DNA of 64,000 nt, from contig CM041297.1 of the NCBI GenBank assembly GCA_023052935.1, positions 98,416,484 to 98,480,483 on the forward strand. The letters are read 5' to 3'. The stretch is from Piezodorus guildinii. Taxonomy: Eukaryota > Arthropoda > Insecta > Hemiptera > Pentatomidae. The notes beneath the pieces are model-generated. The model ran no database searches and was not told the DNA's origin. It saw only the letters and a program-made list of their open reading frames with translations. Every line of letters begins with the position of its first letter. Within the stretch, counting starts at the first letter, position 1. The position numbers and the translations under genes are program-made. This document shows, piece by piece, positions 35,405 through 46,300 of this stretch.

Positions 35405-36075
35405 TAAAAGATGTAATAAAGATGATATCAGTACGTCACGTGTATAACCTGCCCTCAAGAAGACTCCAACCTGTTACTTGTCAGCGGGCAGGTCGGACGT
35501 CCGTTCCAACAAAAACAATACATCACAAACAAGAACAAGAAGAAATACTTCAAGGATATAATTACCAAAAGAGCAGGGTGACAAAAGACAGAGCGACAAG
35601 GGCTAATATACAGCGGCGATGCCTGGCGATACTGACGTGCTCCGCCGGGTGTAAACATGGTGGCGCTCTCTTGCCTCCATAAAAACACAAACAACATATC
35701 TTCTTTTCTTCTTGCATAGCTTCTTATTCCCCGCTCGTTTTATACCTTGTTCTTTGCCTCTCCTCGTAAGAGTATTATGGTAATTGCAGAGCCGCCTTTT
35801 ACCTTCCATCTTTCAGCCATCTTTTCCCTCTTCCGTCTGCCGCCCCAGTAAAGCCACCCCCTCCTCCCGCCTCTAGGGGATTTTATGAACTCTCACCCCG
35901 AGGCGTAAAACTGGGATCAGAAACTGAATTAGAGTTAGCAGCCGAGTAGGGTACTTCATCTGACCATACTCCGATGAGGGGCCTGAGCCCGGTGCTCAGG
36001 AGAAAAATTACATTTTTTATATTATTTAATATAATTTTCATTGCTAATAAAATTGTTAATTTAAGTTTCATCCAC
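35405..36075. other. GC-rich island with promoter- or insulator-like motifs
   Basis: Roughly balanced composition over 35425-36000. GTACGTCACGTG at about 35431-35442 overlaps a CRE half-site (ACGTCA) and an E-box (CACGTG). GGTGGCGCTC at about 35659-35668 fits the insect CTCF core. Frames open on both strands (62-86 codons) but none resembles a protein. It could be an enhancer, a boundary element or the first exon/promoter of a gene lying elsewhere. No match to repeats in the window. Confidence 0.38.
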
Positions 36076-36168
36076 TACCCTTATGGCGGAAATACGATAG
36101 CTCGGATAGATGAAGTTATCTTTTATAATAAAGTTAATTAAAGTCAGCAGGAATGTCTATACAATCGA

Positions 36169-36176
<8 letters not shown>

Positions 36177-36223
<47 letters not shown>
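36177..36223. repeat. (TA)n microsatellite
   Basis: About 23 perfect TA units. Confidence 0.95.
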
Positions 36224-36226
<3 letters not shown>

Positions 36227-36420
36227 CTCATCTGATAATTATAACAATAACTACCATTGGTTATTTTATTAAGGTCTAAAATAAAAATTCGCAGTTAAGA
36301 AAAATGAAGTTTCTTTGCTTTTATTTTTTTTTAGATAGCTTCATTTAATATTTCGTATTTAAAATAAGCAATCAAGAACTTCCATTTTTTTCTTAAATTC
36401 CTATCACATTGTTTTTCAAC

Positions 36421-36624
36421 GTTTGGGGGTTTTGTACCCATTCTCAAGAGTTATTCTCTCTTCATACATTTTCATTACACATTTTTTTTATTACATAGCT
36501 TACTGCTATTTGTCCTTATGATGTCTATTTGCTCAATGTTTCTTTTATTTTCTAAATGTAATGAAAATGTATGAAAGAGAGAATAACAGTCTTATGTATA
36601 ACAGAATAACGGCAAGAACCCCCT
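36421..36624. mobile_element. Foldback (MITE-like) element
   Basis: The left arm (about 36421-36480) and right arm (about 36556-36624) are inverted copies: GGGGGTT...TTATTCTCTCT.TCATACATTTTCATTAC pairs with its reverse complement. The inner 30 bp differ by about one base; the outer parts are looser and carry indels. The 75-bp loop is T-rich. The element is about 200 bp and has no coding capacity. Confidence 0.65.
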
Positions 36625-36654
36625 AAATACTAAATATTAGATATATATATATTT

Positions 36655-37400
36655 TTTTTATTGAATTTTACAACTGTATATTATCATAAATACAATAAAT
36701 AAAAGTGTTGAATTAGAATAAAGGGTGTAAAAGGCTTGTGAAGAAACTACCCAGCGGTAGAACTTCGATGTTTATTTAAGTAAGCAGATCCCGAGGCCAT
36801 CTTTTTTTTCAATCGCCTCGGTGGGTAGTCAGGAATATGTGAGGTTGATAGGTTGCGGACAAGAGGGTTTATATGCGCTGGGAGTTTGGAATTAAAAATG
36901 GTATATCTGGTACGAGAAAGGTCTATTAAGGTCGTTATGGATGATTTTATTTGTGACGAAATAAGGAGAATTTAGGATTTTGCGAATGATTTTGGATTGT
37001 AAGGATTGGGATACGGGGGGGATTAGAAGGCTTGGTAGAGCCCAAAAGCTCGATTCCATATGTCCAGATTGGTCTGATGACAGTAACATAAATGAGCTTT
37101 TTGTAATGAATTGGAAGTTTCGAACATTTGTCGAGTAAGTGTTATAGTAATCGGTGTCTACGGGCAGTCTCTTGTCAATTTAGTCTCGTGTGAGGATTCC
37201 ATGTAAGACGTTTGTCAAGATGGAGTCCTAGGTATCGGATTTGTTCGACAGTTATGAGTGGGGTATTATTGAAGGATGCAGTGGGGCAGGAGGTCATCAG
37301 TTTGCGACGAAGGGTAAAGGTAATTTGGTGGGATTTTTTAGGATTTATTTTAATCCTCCAGTTCTGACACCATTTCTCAATGGCTGTAAGATATATTTTT
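36655..37400 (-). pseudogene. Jockey-type LINE (subfamily A), 5'-truncated
   Basis: Minus-strand reading starts near 37400 with WCQNWRIKINP..SHQITFTLRR, then VEQIRYLGLHLDKRLTWNPHTR, later SQSLQSKIIRKILN and PYFVTNKIIHNDLN, then the 3' UTR to 36655. This is the RT region just after the catalytic YADD motif plus the C-terminus. A stop follows NPHTRLN and the C-terminus is frameshifted after NDLNRP. The catalytic aspartates are absent. It matches 53558-54373 closely. The 3' UTR was also left as a stub at 5614. Confidence 0.82.
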
Positions 37401-37585
37401 AGATTTTTAGTGGGCTACTCCGTATCATGTACATTTCCTACCGAAACAATATTTTCTATAAATGATTTTTTTGGGGTAATGGAAATTAATAAAAAAGAAC
37501 CAGCAAGCTCTATGAGTTTACTTCAATCAGCGAAATATTGAATAACTAAAATTTATTGAAAAATTTAAGAAATTTTAATGGGGCT

Positions 37586-37752
37586 GAAGAATCCTTTGTT
37601 ATGTCGTCTTCAACGTAAAATGGTGGTCCAGAGCCTGTGCTAAGGCAGGTACTTGTTAAAAATCCCCACTCGAGTAAAACCTGAATAGGCAAAATTTAGG
37701 ACTTCTATTATAATATCGTCCGATTAGCCATAGTTAAATAAATGAAAATAAA
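37586..37752 (+). mobile_element. SINE S1, 5'-truncated fragment
   Basis: Carries the S1 body: 'gtggtccagagcctgtgcta', then 'taaaacctgaataggc' and 'cgtccgattagccatagt', followed by AAATAAATGAAAATAAAG. The tRNA-like head is missing, and the 'cataaagtgacg' part of the tail is deleted. Confidence 0.75.
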
Positions 37753-38600
37753 GTAAAATTTAAAACTTACAAATGATAATTATATTTCGTAGGCTCTTTT
37801 ATTCTCCCTTATGAAAAAAAAAGTTTAATAATCAGAATTATTAACAGTTTTGTAGCGTAAGATAAACAATCATAACTTTATCCAAGGTTAATTTATATTT
37901 CACGGGATAAATAACATCAGTAAAATTATAAAAAATCGTAAAAATTACTAAATATCTTGCTAATTTATATAATTGTTTAGCTTATAGCTCTCATAATTTG
38001 CAGAAAAGAAGTGGTATATTGAAATAAACATTAACTGCTGTGGTTTTTCAACTGTTCTCTTTACGGGCTCTCCCACACGTTACTTTTTAAATTTATTATT
38101 TATGAATATCACATTTTTCATATCAGAACAAAAAAAAAAGTCTCAGTTTTCAAATAAATAACTGAACTGGTGGGCATATGAACCATTTTCGCCCACCCAT
38201 GAAATGGTTTAACTCTTCAAACTATCACTAATGAGAAAATTCAACAAAATGCAATTACGAAAGTAGCTTTTCCGTTGACAAAGCAATTTGCTTATAGATT
38301 GAGCCAGTGTGGAGGAGTTGCCGTCCTTGGCCAATGACAAAGATTGAAAACAAAGTAATAAATTCAGAGACGGAGGAATAAGGAGGGATCTGTCTGTGTC
38401 AAAGAAAACAGTTTTGTTGACAAAAACAGCAACCATCCCTTAAAGCAAACACGATCACTCGAAGTCTCGACAGTTTTCTTAGGTTAGCATTAAAAAAGTT
38501 TAAGAACTTCAAGTCGGAATTCATTTAAATCTTAATCCCGATTTATCAATGTTTTTTAAAAGAAAGTTATGGTTCACTCATTTTTCCGCTATCGCAGTAT
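37753..38600. other. Intergenic DNA, nothing recognised
   Basis: AT-rich, with a slightly GC-richer patch at 38200-38460 open for 75 codons on the minus strand. No domain recognised. Confidence 0.4.
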
Positions 38601-39345
38601 CACAAAAAATCTGGTTCGGGCAACACACGACTTTGACTTACCATGGTTGTCAACTAATTAAAAGTTGTTAATCAATTTAGCAACTAATTTCTTTAATTTA
38701 AAAACACAAAAATTGCATTAAAAAATCTGGTACGGGCAACACACAACTTTCACTTACTTCTGTTTTTAAAATCGATTACAGAATTTTTAAATACAGAGAT
38801 AAAATGAGTGAAACTTTTAAAGAATTAATTAAATTGAATTTGAATTCGAAGAAAAAATGTGTTTTATTAAAAAAATAATTGATATTATTATCTAAAATAA
38901 TCAGTTAGTTTTATCGGCGTTTCATCACTCTTCATTAACGTTTACAAGCTTTTGTATAAGTTAATATCTTATTCTAAAGTCGTTAGATTTCCAACGGTAT
39001 AACATACATGTATATTACTGTTCTTAGGTTCAAAAATATAAAATTGTATTAAAAAAATGTTTTTTTCAGTTTTCTCCTATCGAATTCGTTCAACTTATAT
39101 ATTTACCTGTTTTTTTATCCATGGTAACAAGATGATATGGTTATTTTTTATAGAATCTACAACTTTTAGGGAAGAAAAGTTAAAATATTGGCATTTAAGC
39201 CCTGTCAGACTATTTCAATCTGAAACCTACATGGTATTAAAACTCATTAAAATTTAAACATAGTGATAGAGCGGGTTTGATTAAAATCGTTAGAGCCGTT
39301 TTTGAGAAAAACGTAAAAAGGTGAAAAATTCATGGTATAAACTGG
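38600..39345 (+). repeat. R repeat with doubled head, 5' part
   Basis: Two head blocks ('gcaacacacgactttgactt' near 38620 and 'gcaacacacaactttcactt' near 38738) lie about 118 bp apart. The body follows in order: 'cagttagttttatcgg' (38903), 'ccaacggtataacatacatg' (38991), 'cgaattcgttcaactta' (39081), 'gccctgtcagac' (39200), 'attaaaatcgttagagccg' (39281). The mariner at 39359 cuts it off. Confidence 0.65.
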
Positions 39346-39358
39346 CTAAAAAATTAGA

Positions 39359-40270
39359 TTGGGTTGTTTCACATGAAATGTCCTTTTTATAGTTTCTGAA
39401 ATACATAAAGGATTTTGCAGGTCTCTGTTGTTTTCTTCCGAATGTTTACATATTTAAAGTAAACAGTTACTAATCCTCTACCTTTGTATTATAAACATTA
39501 GCTTCCCAATCAATTACCCACTTTTTAGTATACCTCCAAATATGAACATGGAAACACTCGATTTTCGAGTGATATTTTTGTACGAGTTTAAACTCGGCCA
39601 TTCAGCAGCTGAGGCCGCTTGAAATATTTGCAAGGCGTTTAGGGAAGGGAGTGTTAATGAACGGACCATTCGCCGTTGGTTTGCTAAGTTTTCAGCTGGG
39701 GATACCGACTTGGAAAACATGCCCCGAGGAAGACCTCCGTCCGTAATAGACAACGGTGTCCTCAAACATACAGTAGAAGGAAACCCCTACCAAACAGTTA
39801 AAGGACTCTCAGCACAACTAAATGCAAGTGCATCTACCGTTTCCAGACATTTAAAGTGTATTGGGAAAGTAAAAAAGCTCGATACAAGGGTACCTCATGA
39901 TCTCACTGAGCGGCCAGTTTCAAAACATACCGTGCAAAAATTGAAAGAACTGGGCTACGAAGTTCTTTCGCACCCACCACATTCTCTCGACTTGTCTCCA
40001 ACAGATTACCACCTGTTCAGGAATTAAGACAACTTCGTCAAAGGAAAACTTTTTGAAAATGATGATCAAGTGAAAAGTGCGTTTTCAGATTTTGTTTCAC
40101 TTCAAAGCTCAGAGTTTTTTAGTTTGGGGATAAAAAAGTTGGTGTCACGTTGGGAAAAATGTGTAGAAAAAGAAGGTAAATACTTCGAATGAAATTATCT
40201 TGTTTTCATATCGTATTTTTAATAAAAATCCTTTACCTTGAAAACGGACATTTCATGTGACACACCCCAA
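39359..40270 (+). mobile_element. Internally deleted mariner transposon
   Basis: Terminal inverted repeats at 39359-39387 and 40242-40270 (TTGGG(T/G)TG(T/G)TTCACATG and on) differ at three positions in about 29. A TA follows the right end (40271-40272); on the left the expected TA reads GA, probably mutated. The element is about 912 bp, shorter than the 1.25-1.3 kb of full-length mariners, because the middle of the transposase is gone. It inserted next to or within an R repeat. Confidence 0.88.
39542..40192 (+). pseudogene. Mariner transposase, catalytic core deleted
   Basis: From ATG 39542 the frame runs to TGA 40190-40192 with two internal stops (TGA 39620-39622 and TAA 40025-40027). The N-terminal DNA-binding domain is recognisable: ERTIRRWFAKFSAGDTDLEN, the GRPPS AT-hook-like linker, then STVSRHLKCIGKVKKLDTRV and PHDLTER. 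The frame then jumps to KLKELGYEVLSHPPHSLDLS and PTDYHLFRN, the segment holding the last Asp of the DD34D triad (in SxDLSPTDYH). The 130 or so residues between, including the first two catalytic aspartates, are missing without loss of frame. Length is about 216 codons against about 345 in intact family members. It cannot catalyse transposition. Confidence 0.88.
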
Positions 40271-40272
40271 TA

Positions 40273-41165
40273 GGTGCGTCAGAGAGAAAAAAAAAAATTG
40301 CATTTAAGCCCTGTCATACTACTTCAATCAGAATGAATAAGCTATAATACAATGATAATAAAGCCCATTAAATTTAACAACAATTTTTAGCTCACGCACG
40401 CAAAGGACTAATATGACTATGTCGGAGGATATGCCCGATTTTCGTATTTTAAGGACTTTTTTTTATTATTTTCTTTATTCTAAAATAAATTCGCCATTCT
40501 CGTTAAAAGGATTCTTAAAAATTGTCATATATTTAACTAGGATACGATTCAAAATCAAAGCTTAATTGATATGACAATTTATGTACATTAAGGCATAAAA
40601 GCCCTTGAAATGTTAAAAGTGCATGCAGCACCTAGGAATATTCCTTAGAATACTTCGGGTAATAGATGGACAAGTATCCTGTGACATATGTACATATCGT
40701 ATTTTGTGTAAAATAATAAAACCAAAGAGTATGAAAAAAAAAATCCAAAATGAAAGAGAACTTCCATGTTTGACTCGATTATCCTTTTAAATGGATACGA
40801 ATTGAAATAATTCAGTGCTAACTAGGATCACCACTCTAAAAAGGACACTTTAATATAGAACCGGTCCGAAATAGCATAAGTCTAACTGTTTAAATAAAAA
40901 TCGCAAAACAGTGCAAAATGCCTGGTATAAAGTTGCTCTTCTGGTTCACAAATTTAGATGAAAAATTCGCCGTAATATCCCGACTACAAGCTTGAAATTT
41001 CAGTTTTATGCGTTAGACTTACGACATACACTCACACTGACCTTTTTGCGTTACCATTTTGACTCAGGGTACCCTAAACCTCGAATTCGAAACTTTTCAT
41101 GGTCGCAATACTTTCTCTTACTCTATATTTCACGTGAAGGCGAGTGAAAGCAATATAACCTTAAG
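40273..41165 (+). repeat. R repeat pieces downstream of the mariner
   Basis: 'gccctgtcatactacttcaa' at 40308-40327 repeats the R middle block. 'aaatttcagttttatgcg' (40995) and the closing 'gtgaaggcgagtgaaagca' (41134) match the R 3' end. Between 40385 and 40880 the sequence does not match R. This is either a second R copy or the rearranged remainder of the one at 38600. Confidence 0.5.
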
Positions 41166-43317
41166 CTCTTACGTACATATAGTTCAAGAAGCAGGTATTA
41201 ATTAGTTAATCTATAACTATGTAACATTTTTTACTCAAATATGATGTAGTTTATTACATGCAGGTAACCGACTCCAGATTTTGTTCTCATATGCTGAGTA
41301 AAATAAAGATCTATGTCTAAATGATAACTTCATTCGTTGTTCGTATCTAAAAGATTTAGTGTAGCTAAGGTGTATATAGAATAGTGATTGTAAATTTATC
41401 ACAAAATGAAATACGAATGGGGTTAGTAATAATATATTTAATAATAAATTAAATAATTTGTTTTTTCAGTGGCTCCTTAAATAGTTGGTAACATCTATAT
41501 CACCAAAGAAATCATGATTTGATAAGAAAGAATGGTTTCTTTGCGTGACCCCGTAGAAAAAGTCCAATAAATCAAAGCTTATTTAATTAATCTCAATGTT
41601 TTTATTTTTTTGTTTACCACTTACTAAATAAATAAATCAATTGAAAATAATTTAATTAAAAAGAAAAGAATAAATGCTTTAATCCCTATGTCGTATATAA
41701 GATTTATGGAATATTATACAATATTTGTAGCGTCATCAATAAGGAGGTCCATTTTCTTTTGATATTTCTTTGACAGAGGAATGATGTTTATTTCTTCATC
41801 GGGATTGTGAAAATCATTTCAACGAAGATTATTACGTTCTCACTTCTTCAGAGCTTGAAACATTGTTACATCTATAAAGATGTTCATTAAGAGAATATCA
41901 TGCCAAGGAGAATGAAACGCGAGACAAAAGATAACTCTGTCATAAGAAAAATAAATGAAATAATTTTTTAAGAGAAGTGAAATACCATTTTTTTTTGTTC
42001 TTTGGGATTTTCTTTTATGATCCTTTTCCTATTGTTATTTTCTAAGTATTAACTTCACTTAGGACATGTTACAGGATCAACCATACTTTACAACCGTAGT
42101 AATTTCACGATTCGATTATAATTTTTAAAATATATCTTTATTCCATTCGCCGGTTGTCACAATAATGCTGACAGGTGCGAATTAATAAATAAAGTTAAAA
42201 AAATAAAATAAAAATATATATGCTTTTAAAGTATTTAAATGAATTATCTTAAACCATAGGATACATATGCATTTATATTTTATAAGTTAAAATATAACTT
42301 GACATAATTAAGACTTCAGATGTTCCATATTATACAGCAATATATAGTCAAATATTTTTTATTATTCATAAACTGCACAATCTACATCATCCAAGAATAA
42401 TGATTATTAAGGCTATAAGAAAGCTGACTATAGAGAAAAAAAAATGTAGCTTGCATCATAACGAATTCCAATCAGTATAAAATAAGTAAAAAATAAATAA
42501 TTTTTATTATTATTTTTATCAAATATATTAATTTGATTTGAAAATATTTTATTTGCATCAATAACTTTTAGTTAGGATTAAAAGTAAATGGTGTAATAGA
42601 ATTCACTTCAAATTCAATTCATTAATATCTGAAACTTTTTTATTTTCAAAAATATACTTTTAATACTGTAGTATTTCTATTTTTTGTTTAAAATTATTTA
42701 TTCATATGACATATTGTTTAGTATTGTTCCAGGTTTTTATTCTATCAAGTATTCTAAATATTTTTGGCGTAACAAGAAGGAATAATGAAAGATTTTCTTA
42801 AATGATAAAATACTACGGAAATAGGCACAATTAAATTATCCATTTGATACACAAGAGATTCTACAGATTAATAAGGTGTGTAAGTCAAATATTTATATTA
42901 TATATTGTATTTATATAATACAGTGGACAAATTTTAGTTATCAGAAACAGAAGAAAATAGTAATTTTATCGAAATTAGTTAAAAGTCCGATTAAACCACC
43001 GAAATCCAAAAACCCACTGAGGCAGAAACTGTATTATCCCGTCAGACTTGGATCGACTCAAGAGTCAAGAGATCCTTGAGTAGTGAGTTCTTAAGTGGAT
43101 TGTGTGAAAAAAAAAAAAAACTTGGGGTTAATCATGACCATGGCCTAATCAGCTATTAGTTAAACCGTTGGTCAGGACTTCTTTATCTAGCGCCCTAGAC
43201 CTCTTCAAGAACTGCTTCAGTTAAGATTTTTTTTTTCCAGTATAGAAAAATAAATAAATAAAATACAAAATTATAACGTGACGTTAGTTTGAATCGAATT
43301 CGTTTTATACTTAATTC
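41166..43317. other. AT-rich intergenic DNA, nothing recognised
   Basis: About 2.1 kb. Short frames such as 42876-43079 have no motif. A slightly GC-richer patch lies at 43010-43210. Confidence 0.45.
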
Positions 43318-43440
43318 ATTTTTTTTTTTTCATCTAAAAACCATTTTTATTGAGTAATATTACAATCTGTCCTAAATAGGACATTTTTAATAGTGATCAA
43401 GTACAATATTCATACTACATTTACACACTATATATAAAAC
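43318..43440 (-). mobile_element. LINE (subfamily B) 3' UTR end, minus strand
   Basis: A T-run (43319-43330), then 'ttattgagtaatattacaat' followed by 'ctgtcctaaataggac', the reverse complement of the ending at 29990-30060. No coding portion is attached. Confidence 0.7.
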
Positions 43441-43455
43441 GATAAATTCATGATT

Positions 43456-43467
43456 AATGTAAGAAAA
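43456..43467 (+). repeat. Left target-site duplication (12 bp)
   Basis: AATGTAAGAAAA, identical to 44441-44452. Confidence 0.75.
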
Positions 43468-44440
43468 GCAAAGTCAACCATAACCTTTCATACTCATCCA
43501 TATTTTCTCAGTCCGCAGGTGTACCTCAGGGTAGCATCTTAGGCCCAATCCTTTATTCCGTTTATACAGCTGACATTCCTATTCATCCTAGCACTGTTCT
43601 CACTACTTACGCTGATGACACATGTGTGTTATCCGTAAGTAGTGACCTAACGGTTGCATCACAATTCCTCCAATCTCACATCCAATCCATTGAAGAATGG
43701 TGTCATAACTGGAGAATTAAAATCAATCCCAATAAATCCCATCATATTACCTTTACCCTTCGCCGCAAGCCTAAAAATACCTGTCCCACTGTATCCTTTG
43801 GCAACATTCCATTAATCCCCGTTGAACAGATCCGCTACCTTGGACTCCTCTAGACAAGCGCCTTACTTGGAATCCTCACACTAGACTGAAACGACAAGAA
43901 ACTGCCTGCAGATACCGCTTACTACAACACTTACTAGACAAACGTTCAAAACTCTCTATTTACTACAAAAGACTTATTTACATCACGATTATCCGACCTA
44001 TTTGGACCTATGACATTGAGCTATGGGGGTCCACTAAACTATCAAACTCCTCCCGCATCCAATCCTTGCAATCTAAATCCTACGAAAAATCCTCAATGCT
44101 CCTTACTTTATAACTAATAAACTCATCCATAGAGACCTAAATATCCCACTGGTTGCAGACTTGGCCCGCGATAGATACACCTCCTTTAATTCCAAACTAC
44201 CTGCCCACTCAAACCTGCTTGTCCGTAACCTCTCATCTACATCTATTCCCGGTAATCCTCCAAGGCGCCTGAAAAGACGGTGGCCTCGAGACCTGCTCAT
44301 GAAATAAACTTTGAAGTACTACCACTAGATAGATTCTTTACATGTCTATTCATGCCTGTTATTGTAATTCAGCCATTTTACTTATTGTTTTTGTATATCC
44401 AGTTGTAAAAAACAATAAAATATATTATTAAAAAAAAAAA
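43468..44440 (+). mobile_element. Jockey-type LINE (subfamily A), 973 bp
   Basis: Bounded by the 12-bp duplication AATGTAAGAAAA and ending in a short A tail (44430-44440) after an AATAAAATATATTATT signal region. 5'-truncated within the RT palm domain. The 3' UTR matches 190-540 and 54240-54370. Confidence 0.82.
43469..44306 (+). pseudogene. Jockey-clade reverse transcriptase, truncated
   Basis: Reads KVNHNLSYSSIFSQSAGVPQ, then GSILGPILYSVYTADIP (palm motif B), TYADDTCVLS with the catalytic YADD at about 43610-43621, WCHNWRIKINPNKSHHITF and EQIRYLGL. A one-base deletion after YLGL (near 43848), seen against 53794, shifts the frame; the rest (RPIWTYDIELWGSTKLSNSS, TNKLIHRDLNIPLVADLA, RRLKRRWPRDLL) continues in another frame, with a further shift near 44075-44090. 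Role: LINE reverse transcriptase. It lacks the endonuclease, fingers and motif A, and is not functional. Confidence 0.85.
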
Positions 44441-44452
44441 AATGTAAGAAAA
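44441..44452 (+). repeat. Right target-site duplication (12 bp)
   Basis: AATGTAAGAAAA, an exact copy of 43456-43467, followed by further A bases. Confidence 0.75.
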
Positions 44453-44856
44453 AAAAATCGACTTTCGTCAAGTCAATATTAGTTATGGTAATGAATGCAG
44501 CTATAGATAAAAAAAAGAAATATGAATTTATTATACCACATTCACAGAAAAACAAACAACTAAAAAATTATACTTTCTGTGGATATATTTTAGAAAAATT
44601 ATGGAATACATATACACAAACAGAAATGATAAAATAAAGAAAAAGAATAAAGCCATTTATAAATAATTTTTCCTCTGAAGGTTATTTTCATTTAATTGAT
44701 TGCATTTACAGTCAATATTTGTCCTTGAAATTTGCAATAATATCTTTTAATTATTGCCATTTGATTCAGTTGCGTTTACAGTCTATATTTGGGTGATAAT
44801 TCTAATGCCGTCGGGCAAAAGAAAAAGTTTTATCATGTATTTTTTGTGTATGATAT

Positions 44857-44867
44857 ATTTATTATGT
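44857..44867 (+). repeat. Left target-site duplication of the SINE
   Basis: ATTTATTATGT, identical to 45164-45174; the empty counterpart is at about 50636. Confidence 0.85.
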
Positions 44868-45163
44868 TGTTGTTTGTTTGTTGTTTATTTATTTAACGTC
44901 ACTTTATGCTACTATGGCTAATCGGACGATGCTACAGTGGGAGTCCTAAATATTGCCTATCCAGGTTTTATTAGGATAGGGATCTTTAACGAGTACCTGA
45001 CATCGCACAGGCTCGGGACCACCTTTTAACGTCCCCTCCGAAGGACGGCGTAACTAAGGATTTTTTACTCCCATTAAAAAATCCTAGGACCACCTGCGGG
45101 CTTGAACCCGTGACCTTTAGCATGGGAGGCTGTTACGCTAGCCATCCAGCTACAAGTGATCCC
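44868..45163 (-). mobile_element. tRNA-derived SINE (family S1), full length
   Basis: Reference copy of family S1 in this window. On the minus strand it starts at 45163 with a tRNA-like head whose B box GGTTCAAGCCC is an exact fit to GGTTCRANNCC. It continues through a unique body ('cgtccttcggaggggacg', 'ggtggtcccgagcctgtg', 'cctaataaaacctggatagg') to the tail 'cataaagtgacgttaaat' with AAATAAACAACAAAC. An exact 11-bp target duplication flanks it. Likely transcribed by RNA polymerase III and mobilised in trans by a LINE. Confidence 0.9.
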
Positions 45164-45174
45164 ATTTATTATGT
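45164..45174 (+). repeat. Right target-site duplication of the SINE
   Basis: ATTTATTATGT, exact repeat of 44857-44867. Confidence 0.85.
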
Positions 45175-45579
45175 AATAATATATATTGTTTTGTTGCACA
45201 AGGAAATGAAGGATAAGGAAAAAATAAAAAAATATCACTCTAGTTACCTAGAATTACCGTGATCAACAAAGAAATTTAGTTATTCATTTATACCTTCGGG
45301 TTACAAAAGGACATCTATTCCTTACATAATTCTATGTATTTCTTACTAGAAAGATGAGGAGAAAAAAAAAATGAAAAAAAAAAGTTCACTCTAGATTTGT
45401 AATCTGAGTTGCATCATTTGTTTTGCGATTGTCACATTTGTTTGCTCTTTGTTGTACAATAAAGGAGATTATAAAAGAAAAAAAAATGATCACTCTATAA
45501 TTCAAAATAATGAAAACTTAGAAAGGTTTTAATAAGTTCACTACTCAAAAATAATTTAATTAATAAACTTTCAAGATCA

Positions 45580-46300
45580 TTTATCGCAGGGATCATCTTC
45601 CATCTATATTCAACTCAACTGGCTCGTTTATTTTATTTCTTAAAGCTTAAAAAACTTTATTGCCCCCCGGAAATTCTATCAGTAGGGTGTTTTGGGCAAG
45701 GGTGGGCCAATTATGGTAATATCTTTAAATGAGAAGTCGGAGATTGTGGTCCGATGATTGGTCTCAAAGTCTAACAGGGATATATATCGGGGATATTAAA
45801 TAAGATGGGGCATTAGGATTCTGAAATTTGTTTCAAATCAGGGACTATTAACATAGAATAAAATAAATTCATTTCGTTTCATTACTATCGTAAATTTTCG
45901 GGACACGTCGGCAACACTCATCCGGCGGCATTCTTTGGAAGCGGGCGAAATACTTGGGAATTAATTGAGAGATGATATCCTTCCAATAACTCCCGGGAGT
46001 TCTCGAAAAAGAGGTATTATCTGTTTCGAGAAAGACATTAAGTTGATATGGAAAGCATTAACCTGAAATGGCCGCTAGACTTCTGGACGAATAAATCAGT
46101 CGGTTTACCGTTAACCGATCAATAGAGCTGAATTTTAACTCTACTATCGATTAGGTTGTACATCAATAACAGGAAGTAAGGAGGAAATGTCTGCAGCATC
46201 ATCTGTCAATTAATAATCCTTAACTCAATTACACCGGCCGAAAAAACTAACTCGCTTCTAACCAATCAAACGTTTCGAACCAATTGCTGAGTACAAGAAA
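45580..46300. other. GC-richer island, candidate regulatory DNA
   Basis: Mixed composition and no repeat match. Contains several homeodomain-type sites: CCAATTATGG (45708), GGGAATTAATTGAG (45957), CTGTCAATTAATAATCC (46203), the last also fitting a TALE-type TGTCAA half-site. Also ACTCCCGGGAGTT, a palindrome near 45990. No open frame of note. Confidence 0.35.

Larger units (their letters stand above)
44453..45330. repeat. Dispersed repeat D, copy 1, holding a SINE
   Basis: Without the SINE (44868-45163) it aligns with 50155-50830: 'gaataaagccatttataaa' (44648), 'tacagtctatatttgggtg' (44775), 'attctaatgcc.tcgg.caaaa' (44802), then, after the SINE, 'gatcaacaaagaaat' (45251) and 'attcatttatacct' (45282). 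No coding frame. Boundaries and class are unknown. Confidence 0.7.

Noticed and set aside
45095..45163. A minus-strand tRNA gene, because of the exact B box GGTTCAAGCCC
   Set aside because: It is the 5' head of a SINE with target duplications and a paralogous empty site.
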